Below are positions 8,158 to 14,962 of a stretch of 40,898 nt of DNA, one piece after another. Origin of the DNA: an uncultured Bacteroidota bacterium. GTDB lineage: Bacteria > Bacteroidota > Bacteroidia > Chitinophagales > Chitinophagaceae. Each line of letters starts with the position of its first letter. The first letter of the stretch is position 1. The notes under the pieces were generated by a model. That model made no database searches, was not told the origin of the DNA, and worked only from the letters and a program-made list of their open reading frames with translations. Position numbers and translations under genes: made by a program. The stretch lies in the NCBI GenBank assembly GCA_903877645.1, contig CAIRES010000067.1, positions 1 through 40,898 on the forward strand, in the 5' to 3' direction.

Positions 8158-8404
8158 ACCCTCAAAGCTTGAATTAGGCTTGTTGTTCGCGGTTTTTGAC
8201 GACTAAAAAGCCCACCCGGTGCGTGTTGTCCCAAAAGAGTGCGATGGCGTCAGCGTAAAAATCGGTTGATCGGTGCCCAAATCCGATCGGCCATAACCCT
8301 ATAAATAGGAAATAGCAGCGTCGAAAAAAAATCAATAACGAAATTATTTCTACAGTTAAAAATCTTTATTTCATGTGGAATGACGTTAGAAACACGGAAC
8401 TTTG

Positions 8405-8453
8405 TGTGGATAAACGACAGATGATGTGGATAAAGCGGGAATAATGTGGGGGT
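8405..8453 (-). promoter_or_regulatory. array of DnaA-box-like sites with 20-bp period
   Basis: The sites start at 8405, 8425 and 8445. The first two are exact matches to the DnaA consensus in reverse orientation and the third keeps TGTGG. The period equals about two helical turns, so bound proteins would face the same side of the DNA. Same orientation and spacing make chance placement unlikely. Confidence 0.55.
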
Positions 8454-8469
8454 AATGCCATTTGGCGAT

Positions 8470-8502
8470 AGGAAAACTAAACTTTTTAAAAAAGTTTTTC
8501 CT
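8470..8502. repeat. A/T-rich inverted repeat next to the DnaA-box array
   Basis: The inner palindrome AACTTTTT-A-AAAAAGTT (8480-8496) is flanked by AGGAAAA on the left and TTTTTCCT on the right. The segment lies 17 bases past the last DnaA-like site. It might be a duplex unwinding element; it could also stop transcription, but no gene on either strand ends just before it. Confidence 0.5.
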
Positions 8503-8678
8503 CTGATTTTTCAATTTACATTCGTCTCCCTTCCGGGGTTTTTTAACCTCTGCTTAATAGTTGCTTAACAGTAACGAAACATGCAAAAAAGCCTGAAAAG
8601 AGGCGTAAAAGCGGCAGAAAGCAGGCCAGGAAGGCAAAGAGAAAAATAATAACTCACTATATAAGGGATTAGTAAATA

Positions 8679-10328
8679 ATGGCAGTAAACATTAAAAAAG
8701 AATTTGGGAATACAAGAAGCCGCAAGCCAGACCTGACCACGATGGTGTACGGAAAAGTGCCCCCACAGGCGCCCGAGCTGGAAAGCGCAGTGCTGGGAGC
8801 ATGTATGCTGGAAAAAGACACTTTTGCACAAGTATTGGAGATCATACAGAGTGAAGAGTGTTTTTACATGGATGCCCACCAGAAGATATACCTGGCCATG
8901 CGCCGCCTTTTTGATAAGGGTACGCCAGTGGATCTGCTGACCATTACTGAAGAATTAAGAAAAACCAACGAATTAGAAATAGTGGGCGGGGCTTATTACC
9001 TCACCAACCTGACCATGAGCGTACTCTCCAGTGCGCACGTAGAAGCCCATGCCCGCATAGTGATGGAGAAATTCATCCAGAGGGAATTGATCCGCATCAG
9101 CGGATCGGTGATCAGTGATGCCTACGAGGATAGTACGGATGTGTTCGACCTGCTGGATAAGGCGGAGTCGGGCCTGTACGAGATCACAGATAAGCACCTG
9201 CGCAAGAACTTCAAAAGCCTGCAGGATGTGCTGGTGCGCACGATGAATGAAATTGACGAGAACCGTAATAAAACAGATGATATAACCGGAGTGCCATCGG
9301 GCTTTAAAGGGCTCGACAGCCTTACGGCAGGCTGGCAAAAGACCGATCTGATCATACTTGCGGCACGCCCCTCTGTGGGTAAAACGGCCTTTGCGCTGAA
9401 CCTGGCCATGAATGCGGCCATGAACCCCGGTAAGCAATTCCCGGTAGCTGTATTCTCGTTGGAAATGGGCGCAGGGCAGATCGTAAAAAGGATGCTGAGC
9501 GCGGTTACGGATGTGAGCATGGAAGCCATCACCCGTGGCAAGATGGCGGAGCATGAATTTATACAGATGTCGCAACGCATGAATAAACTTGCGCAGGCCA
9601 AGATATTCATAGATGACCAGGCCGCGCTGAACATCTTTGAGCTACGTGCCAAGGCTCGCAGGCTGAAGCAGAAGCACGATATACAAATGATACTCATTGA
9701 CTACCTACAGCTGATGCAGGCCAGTGTGGATAAAGGAGGCAATCGTGAGCAGGAGATCAGTAAAATATCTCGTGATCTGAAGGCGCTTGCAAAAGAGCTG
9801 GAAGTACCGATAATAGCGCTTTCGCAGCTGAACCGTTCGGTGGAAACGCGTAAAGAATCGAAGATACCACAGTTGAGTGACCTCCGTGAATCGGGAGCGA
9901 TAGAGCAGGATGCGGATCTTGTAATGTTCCTGTACCGGCCTGAGTACCATGGCATCACCAACGATGGCATGGGCGAAACGGTAGAAGGAGAAACACAGAT
10001 ACATATAGCCAAGCACCGTAACGGCAGCACCGGTATCGAGAAGGTGCGCTTTATAAAAGAGTACCAGCGCTTTGTAGATATGGAAGACAACCGCTTCGAT
10101 TCATTTGGGGGTGGTAATAGCGGCGGCAGTGGTGGCGGCACTCCTAAGGACAATCCACAGGCAGGAATCCGCAGGGATACGAGCGAATTTGGTGGGTCGA
10201 AGATGTTCATACCCGGTGGTTTCCAGACATTACCATCAAAGGTAAATGACACTAACTGGGACGATGAAGATATGGGTGGTGCGCCATTCAAAAAGCCAAG
10301 TGCTCCTGATGAGGATGCCCCGTTTTAG
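8679..10328 (+). CDS. dnaB: replicative DNA helicase DnaB
   Basis: A 549-residue hexameric helicase that unwinds DNA ahead of the replisome. The N-terminal domain (about 30-130, PPQAPELESAVLGACMLE) is followed by the RecA-like ATPase domain: entry segment GVPSGFKGLDSLTAGWQKTDL, Walker A A229-R-P-S-V-G-K-T-A, Walker B MILIDYLQLM, and SQLNRSVETR with SDLRESGAIEQDADLVMFLYRP. No intein interrupts the Walker A. The last 85 residues are a Gly/Ser-rich, probably disordered tail (FGGGNSGGSGGG). A further TGTGGATAA lies inside at 9725-9733. It sits beside the candidate origin. Confidence 0.97.
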   Translation: MAVNIKKEFGNTRSRKPDLTTMVYGKVPPQAPELESAVLGACMLEKDTFAQVLEIIQSEECFYMDAHQKIYLAMRRLFDKGTPVDLLTITEELRKTNELEIVGGAYYLTNLTMSVLSSAHVEAHARIVMEKFIQRELIRISGSVISDAYEDSTDVFDLLDKAESGLYEITDKHLRKNFKSLQDVLVRTMNEIDENRNKTDDITGVPSGFKGLDSLTAGWQKTDLIILAARPSVGKTAFALNLAMNAAMNPGKQFPVAVFSLEMGAGQIVKRMLSAVTDVSMEAITRGKMAEHEFIQMSQRMNKLAQAKIFIDDQAALNIFELRAKARRLKQKHDIQMILIDYLQLMQASVDKGGNREQEISKISRDLKALAKELEVPIIALSQLNRSVETRKESKIPQLSDLRESGAIEQDADLVMFLYRPEYHGITNDGMGETVEGETQIHIAKHRNGSTGIEKVRFIKEYQRFVDMEDNRFDSFGGGNSGGSGGGTPKDNPQAGIRRDTSEFGGSKMFIPGGFQTLPSKVNDTNWDDEDMGGAPFKKPSAPDEDAPF

Positions 10329-10433
10329 GTAGTTGTTATTTCTACTAGAGGTTTCCTGTACGGTTAATTAATGTTAAAAAACTATCATGTTATTGTGGAT
10401 TTAGGTATCTTTAGATAACTAAATATTACGATC

Positions 10434-10640
10434 ATGGGTACTTTACTATTATCGGGTGTGGGCGGAAGCAGTAATTGGCTGCCATTGGTGTTCCCGCTGG
10501 CTGCGGTTGTGGCGGTGATCTATTTTATAGATTTTATCATAAAGTTTGTGAAAAAGAGAAAGCAGGAACATCTGAACCGCCTTATCCAGGAAAATACATC
10601 TTCTTACGCAGACCAGGAGATCACCGACAATCAATCATAG
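10434..10640 (+). CDS. small single-pass membrane protein, NWLPLVFPL family, copy 1
   Basis: A 68-residue protein with a short Gly/Ser-rich N-terminus, the motif NWLPLVFPL at residues 14-22, a membrane span through about residue 37 (AAVVAVIYFIDFIIKF), a basic stop-transfer patch VKKRKQ and a polar C-terminal tail. A near-consensus -7 box TATCTTTA lies at 10406-10413. The next gene, three bases downstream, codes for a shorter paralog with the same motif. I do not recognise a named family; it lacks the MIRPQ-type motif of YajC. Confidence 0.75.
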   Translation: MGTLLLSGVGGSSNWLPLVFPLAAVVAVIYFIDFIIKFVKKRKQEHLNRLIQENTSSYADQEITDNQS

Positions 10641-10643
10641 CAT

Positions 10644-10799
10644 ATGCATGTACTCATATTAGGAGGTGCACCCGATGGGAATTGGCTACCCTTAGTTTTT
10701 CCGCTGGTACTGGTGCTTATTATTATATTTTCTACAGAAAATATAGTGCGGTTCTTTAAAAAAAGGAATAGGCACAAGCACGCCGGGACCAACGAATAG
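10644..10799 (+). CDS. small single-pass membrane protein, NWLPLVFPL family, copy 2
   Basis: A 51-residue frame from ATG to TAG. It begins MHVLILGGAPDG, repeats NWLPLVFPL at 13-21, continues with a hydrophobic run LVLVLIIIF, and ends with FFKKRNRHKHAG. Shared order with the preceding protein (Gly-rich lead, NWLPLVFPL, membrane span, basic FxKK patch) shows a tandem duplication, which is good evidence that both are translated. The two genes are separated by three bases. The function is unknown; a paired membrane complex is possible. Confidence 0.7.
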   Translation: MHVLILGGAPDGNWLPLVFPLVLVLIIIFSTENIVRFFKKRNRHKHAGTNE

Positions 10800-10920
10800 T
10801 GCGAAATCGTTCAATTGTACAAATGCGGCACATAAACTTGCCCTGCTGGCTATGAATTGGTTATATATAGCTAATGTTGTTGTAAATAATCGTTTCTGCA
10901 AGGGTTAATGAATATTTGGT

Positions 10921-10928
10921 TAATTTTG
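10921..10928 (+). promoter_or_regulatory. -7 box (TAATTTTG) of the cysteine desulfurase gene
   Basis: TAATTTTG matches TAnnTTTG exactly and ends 21 bases before the ATG at 10950, the same distance seen for other boxes in the window. It suggests that the desulfurase gene has its own promoter and is separate from the small membrane protein pair. Confidence 0.5.
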
Positions 10929-10949
10929 TGCTCCAAGCAATAATGTGAT

Positions 10950-12083
10950 ATGAGTCGTATTTATTTTGATAACGCTGCCACCACAGCGCTTGACCCAGAG
11001 GTGCTGGAAACAATGATGCCTTTTCTTACCGAGAAATTCGGCAATCCTTCTTCGATCTATTCTTATGGGCGGGAAACCAAGATGGCTATTGAGAATGCAC
11101 GCAAAAGTGTAGCACGAATACTCAATGCCAACCCAGGTGAGATATTCTTTACATCGGGTGGTACAGAAAGCACGAATACTGCTGTAACAGCTGCCATACG
11201 TGACCTTGGTTGCAGGCACATCATTACATCGGGCCTGGAGCACCATGCTACTTTGCATACAGTAGAGCAGGCTGCAAATAATAGCCATGTCTCGGTAAGC
11301 TATGTGAAACTGAAAGAAAACGGGCATATAGATCTCGAAGACCTGGAAAAAATGTTATCAGAATCGGCACACAGGGTGCTGATAACACTGATGCATGCTA
11401 ATAATGAAATAGGCAACCTGTTGAAAATTAAAGCGGTAGGTGAGCTTTGTGAAAAATACGATGCTATTTTTCATAGCGATGCAGTGCAGACCATCGGACA
11501 TTACCCCTTCGATCTGAAGAGCCTGCATGTGCATTTTCTGAGTGCAGCCGGGCATAAATTTCACGGCCCCAAGGGCGTAGGCATTTTGTATGTGAATGAA
11601 AACATCAGCATCAAGCCTTACATTAATGGCGGCGCACAGGAACGCAATATGCGTGCAGGCACAGAGAACCTGTATGGTATAGTTGGTTTTGCGAAAGCAC
11701 TGGAAATGGCCACACAACGCTACGAGCAGGATAGCGAGCAGATCAAAGGGCTGAAAAAGTATATGGCGGACAGGCTGGTTGAGACATTCCCGGCTGTAAC
11801 CTTTAATGGCGATACCAATGGCAGCAGCCTCTATACGGTATTGAATGTATCTTTTCCGCTGACTGAGAAATCGGATATGCTGCTGTTCAGCCTGGATATG
11901 GCCGGCATTTGTGTGAGCGGCGGCAGCGCCTGTACCAGCGGCGCCAATTCGCAGAGCCATGTGATCAGGGCATTGCACAACGAGAACTCAGACAAGATGG
12001 TGCCGATACGCTTTTCTTTTTCAAGGCACAACACCAGGGAAGAGGTAGACCAAGTGATCGGGAAGCTTAAGGAACTGGTTTAA
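10950..12083 (+). CDS. cysteine desulfurase, NifS/IscS-like class V aminotransferase fold
   Basis: A 377-residue PLP enzyme that takes sulfur from cysteine for Fe-S clusters, thiolated tRNA or cofactors. The N-terminus IYFDNAATTALDPEV is typical. HSDAVQTIGH (175-184) binds the cofactor, K203 in SAAGHKFHGPKG forms the PLP Schiff base, and C328 in GGSACTSGANSQSHV is the persulfide-carrying cysteine. The SACTSG context and long C-terminus place it in the NifS/IscS group (group I), not SufS. No iscU or iscA is adjacent, so the client pathway is uncertain. Confidence 0.93.
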   Translation: MSRIYFDNAATTALDPEVLETMMPFLTEKFGNPSSIYSYGRETKMAIENARKSVARILNANPGEIFFTSGGTESTNTAVTAAIRDLGCRHIITSGLEHHATLHTVEQAANNSHVSVSYVKLKENGHIDLEDLEKMLSESAHRVLITLMHANNEIGNLLKIKAVGELCEKYDAIFHSDAVQTIGHYPFDLKSLHVHFLSAAGHKFHGPKGVGILYVNENISIKPYINGGAQERNMRAGTENLYGIVGFAKALEMATQRYEQDSEQIKGLKKYMADRLVETFPAVTFNGDTNGSSLYTVLNVSFPLTEKSDMLLFSLDMAGICVSGGSACTSGANSQSHVIRALHNENSDKMVPIRFSFSRHNTREEVDQVIGKLKELV

Positions 12084-12199
12084 AATATTCTTCACTCTTT
12101 ATTATTTGCGGCATCTCGCCGATAACAATAGCATACACTTAACCCTGATGGAGCGTTTTTTGTGTGAAACTGTTGTTCCTTTGCAATAAGAAACTAACG

Positions 12200-13621
12200 A
12201 TGCAGCACAAGACCAAAATAATAGCTACAGTAGGCCCCGCCTGTAATACTTATGAAAAGCTGGCGGCACTTGTCAATGAAGGTGTTAACGTATTCCGCCT
12301 CAACTTTTCACATGGCACACATGCGCAACACCTGGCGGTGATAGAGCACATCAGAAAGGTGAATATTGACCTGAAATGCTATACTGCTATACTCGGCGAC
12401 CTGCAAGGCCCTAAGCTTCGTGTGGGCGATATAGCAGGCAATGCGCTGGAGCTGAAAAAAGGCGACTTCTTTTATTTTACCAATGAGCCCTGCCTGGGCA
12501 CTATGGAGAATGTATATATCTCTTACCCAGCGTTTCATAATGATGTGCGGGTGGGTGAAAAGATATTGCTGGATGATGGCAAGATAGAAGTGATGGTGAT
12601 GGAGATAGGCGCAGATAACCGGGTGAAGGTAGAGGTGCTGAACTCAGGCGTGCTCTCATCCAAAAAAGGAGTGAACCTGCCGGATACTAAAATATCGCTG
12701 CCTTCCCTTTCGGAAAAAGACCTGGACGACCTGGATTTTATAGTGAAGCAGGACCTAGACTGGGTGGCGCTGTCATTTGTACGCCGTACAGAAGATGTGA
12801 TGCAACTGCGCGATATACTGAAAAGCAAGGGTAGCGGTATCAAGATCATCTCGAAAATAGAAAAGCCTGAAGCGCTGGAACACCTGCGCGAGATCATACT
12901 GGCATCAGACGCCATAATGGTGGCACGTGGCGACCTGGGCGTGGAACTGCCACTGGAGCAGGTGCCGATGATACAAAAGAACATAGTGCGCAAGTGCATA
13001 CACCGTGCCAAGCCGGTGATCATAGCCACCCAGATGATGGAGAGCATGATAGACCGCATCCGCCCCAACAGGAGCGAGATAACGGATGTAGCTAATGCTG
13101 TGATGGAAGGCGCAGATGCCGTGATGCTGAGCGGCGAAACCGCTATGGGCCAATATCCCGAGCTGGTGATCCACACCATGGTGAACATCATTAACGAGGT
13201 AGAAAAAGAAGAGACCGTATATAACCGTAACCTGACACCTAAGTCACACTCGCCGTCTTTCCTTAGTGACGCGCTGTGCTACAACGCCTGCGTGATAGCT
13301 AAGGATGTAAGCGCGAACGCGCTGATAGGTATGACACAATCTGGCTATACTGCTTTCATGTTATCGAGCTACAGGCCGCACTCGCCCTTGTATGTGTTTA
13401 CCAAAACACGCAAGCTGGTAAACCAACTGAGCCTGAGCTGGGGCGTGCAGGCTTTCTACTACGACAAGGAAGAAAGCATGGATGGCATTATTGCCGACCA
13501 GGTAGAATTTCTGAAAGAGAAAGGGCTCCTGAAAAGCGGCGATGTGGTCATCAATACCGGCAGCACACCCATACAGGAACACTTGCCTACCAATATGCTG
13601 AAGATAACGAGGGTGGTGTAG
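12200..13621 (+). CDS. pyk: pyruvate kinase
   Basis: A 473-residue glycolytic enzyme converting phosphoenolpyruvate and ADP to pyruvate and ATP. It begins TKIIATVGPACNTYEKL, continues with NVFRLNFSHG (substrate region), the B domain, and the active-site signature IKIISKIEKPEAL followed by SDAIMVARGDLGVELP. MLSGETAMGQYP (metal/PEP region) and the C-terminal allosteric domain follow. The ATG at 12200 is used because the frame upstream adds residues not typical of the family. A near-consensus -7 box TTCCTTTG lies at 12176-12183. Confidence 0.95.
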   Translation: MQHKTKIIATVGPACNTYEKLAALVNEGVNVFRLNFSHGTHAQHLAVIEHIRKVNIDLKCYTAILGDLQGPKLRVGDIAGNALELKKGDFFYFTNEPCLGTMENVYISYPAFHNDVRVGEKILLDDGKIEVMVMEIGADNRVKVEVLNSGVLSSKKGVNLPDTKISLPSLSEKDLDDLDFIVKQDLDWVALSFVRRTEDVMQLRDILKSKGSGIKIISKIEKPEALEHLREIILASDAIMVARGDLGVELPLEQVPMIQKNIVRKCIHRAKPVIIATQMMESMIDRIRPNRSEITDVANAVMEGADAVMLSGETAMGQYPELVIHTMVNIINEVEKEETVYNRNLTPKSHSPSFLSDALCYNACVIAKDVSANALIGMTQSGYTAFMLSSYRPHSPLYVFTKTRKLVNQLSLSWGVQAFYYDKEESMDGIIADQVEFLKEKGLLKSGDVVINTGSTPIQEHLPTNMLKITRVV

Positions 13622-13626
13622 GGCGG

Positions 13627-13929
13627 TTAGTTTTTGTGCTTTTTGCGTGGATTGCGACTTGTGTGGAAAATGGAAGTGATGATTACCTTGTTCAACTTCT
13701 TATCGATAACATACACAACAATGAATGGGAAAGGTTTGTCAAGCGAGGCTTCGTGATTACGTGTTCCTTTCTTTGCGTAAAGCTCAGGGCTAGAACAAAT
13801 CAACTGTAGTTTTGTTCGCAAACAGAATGCAAATCTTTCTCCGAGCCCATTTTGCTGCTCTTCATACCACCAGTAAGAATTTAAATATTCTTCTCTTGCG
13901 TGAGAAGAAAGAGCGTAGTTGTATTCCAT
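13627..13929 (-). CDS. RelE/ParE family toxin
   Basis: A 100-residue protein with the ParE/RelE layout: N-terminal helices (SSHAREEYLNSYWWYEEQQNGLGERFA), then strands ending with FPFIVVYVIDKKLNKVIITSIFHTSRNPRKK. The IFHTSRNP end is typical of ParE-type toxins. Its ATG overlaps the antitoxin stop as TAATG, so the two are translationally coupled. Family members poison gyrase (ParE) or cut mRNA on ribosomes (RelE); sequence alone does not decide which applies here. Confidence 0.82.
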   Translation of the reverse strand: MEYNYALSSHAREEYLNSYWWYEEQQNGLGERFAFCLRTKLQLICSSPELYAKKGTRNHEASLDKPFPFIVVYVIDKKLNKVIITSIFHTSRNPRKKHKN

Positions 13930-14189
13930 TAGCTCGCTTTTTTGGTTCTCATCTTCTCTGCACCAACTCGCGCTTCTTTTTCTACTTCGTCTAATGAATA
14001 TAACTTTGCTTTTCCGGAAAAATACTCATCTGCGCGCCTATCCATTTCTGCTACAAACTCTTTGTCTTTCCAATGATCGTATACCTCCTCTTCGGAGAAA
14101 GCTGTGACCAAACCAAGAACGGCCTTTTTTTGTTTATTATTCAGCTTGCTTAAAGCATCTTGAATTTTTTTATCGATTGCGGCTGTCAT
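13929..14189 (-). CDS. addiction-module antitoxin of a ParE-type pair
   Basis: An 86-residue, highly charged helical protein directly upstream of the toxin. The segment EFVAEMDRRADEYFSGKAKLYSLDEVEKEAR resembles the toxin-wrapping part of short addiction-module proteins (PF09720-like). It begins at ATG 14189 (MTAAIDKKI); the longer frame would overlap the -7 box at 14208-14215. The N-terminal half is unusual for that family and may hold a DNA-binding or dimerisation helix pair. Confidence 0.75.
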   Translation of the reverse strand: MTAAIDKKIQDALSKLNNKQKKAVLGLVTAFSEEEVYDHWKDKEFVAEMDRRADEYFSGKAKLYSLDEVEKEARVGAEKMRTKKAS

Positions 14190-14207
14190 ATTATAATTCT
14201 TGTGTAA

Positions 14208-14215
14208 CAAATTTA
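14208..14215 (-). promoter_or_regulatory. -7 box (TAAATTTG) of the toxin-antitoxin operon
   Basis: On the minus strand TAAATTTG matches TAnnTTTG exactly and ends 18 bases before the ATG at 14189. This gives a leader of about 15 bases and supports that start. Confidence 0.5.
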
Positions 14216-14254
14216 CTGATTTATTAGCTTTTAAAAAAGGAATTTATAGATAGC

Positions 14255-14905
14255 GTGCGAAGCTATTTTCATATAGCTTTGTATAAACGACGTATAGTGT
14301 ATAATAAACTCTTCATAGTTTTTTTGTTGCTGATTGCCACTGTGCATAGTGGTGCCCAGCAAATATCCTTTAAGGATACAATTGCTGCATACAATACACA
14401 CAGGATAGACGTGAACAAGAAAGGAATGCAGGTGCTTGGCGGCTGGGGCGTGGCTAATATCGCGGAAGGAGGAATCGGTTACTTTACAGCCAGGCAAGAT
14501 CAGTGGAAAGACTTTCATGCGATGAATGCGGCGTGGGGATTAGTGAATACAGGTATTGCAGCTATGGGGCTGCATGGCGTAAGGAAAGAGATGGCAGCGC
14601 AACTGAACAGCGAGGATGCTTATAAACGCTACCGGGCAACAAAAAAATTGTATCTCATCAACATAGGGCTGGATGTGGTGTATATAGGCGCCGGTGCGGC
14701 ACTTGCGGCTTATGGCGCTAATGCAAAGAGCAATGCCGACTTGTATAAGGGATTTGGTGCGTCAGTAACGGTGCAGGGTGTGTTCCTGCTGCTGTTTGAT
14801 AATGTGATGTTTGCTGCTCACCAGCGCAGCAATAGCAAGTGGTTCATGATCATGAACGAACTACGGGTGTCCAACCATGGGGTGGGGTTCACGCATACTT
14901 TCTGA
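14255..14905 (+). CDS. membrane-associated hypothetical protein, DUF6992-like
   Basis: A protein of up to 216 residues with a signal or signal-anchor (KLFIVFLLLIATVHSGAQQ) and two to three further hydrophobic segments (VLGGWGVANIAEGGIGYF, LINIGLDVVYIGAGAALAAYG, GVFLLLFDNVMFAAH). The VLGGWGVANI motif followed by FHAMNAAWGLVNTGIA suggests the DUF6992 group of Bacteroidota, an assignment from memory of pattern only. No ATG fits: the start is GTG at 14255 or, giving a more normal signal peptide, GTG at 14297. Function unknown. Confidence 0.65.
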   Translation: MRSYFHIALYKRRIVYNKLFIVFLLLIATVHSGAQQISFKDTIAAYNTHRIDVNKKGMQVLGGWGVANIAEGGIGYFTARQDQWKDFHAMNAAWGLVNTGIAAMGLHGVRKEMAAQLNSEDAYKRYRATKKLYLINIGLDVVYIGAGAALAAYGANAKSNADLYKGFGASVTVQGVFLLLFDNVMFAAHQRSNSKWFMIMNELRVSNHGVGFTHTF

Positions 14906-14962
14906 TACTGCCTGTTTCTTGTTTCATTAAAATAATATACCTTTTCGGCTGTTCTAATTCTT

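Larger units (their letters stand above)
8158..8678. other. divergent pheT-dnaB intergenic region, candidate replication origin
   Basis: This is the longest gene-free stretch in the window before 36556. Two exact TGTGGATAA sites (reverse complement of DnaA box TTATCCACA) lie at 8405-8413 and 8425-8433, with a third related site TGTGGGGGT at 8445-8453, all stepping by exactly 20 bp. A looser TGTGGAATG lies at 8374-8382. An A/T-rich inverted repeat follows at 8470-8502 and could act as an unwinding region. The genes to the left run mostly minus and those to the right mostly plus. Either an oriC or a DnaA-regulated dnaB promoter would fit. Confidence 0.45.

Noticed and set aside
8581-8649. A 22-residue basic reading frame ahead of dnaB
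   Set aside because: Very short, with no membrane span or motif and a leader-like position. It is rich in Lys and Arg codons that follow from the purine-rich sequence, and nothing supports translation.
8973-9697. Antisense frames of about 190-200 residues inside dnaB
   Set aside because: They lie opposite the conserved ATPase region and show no domain.
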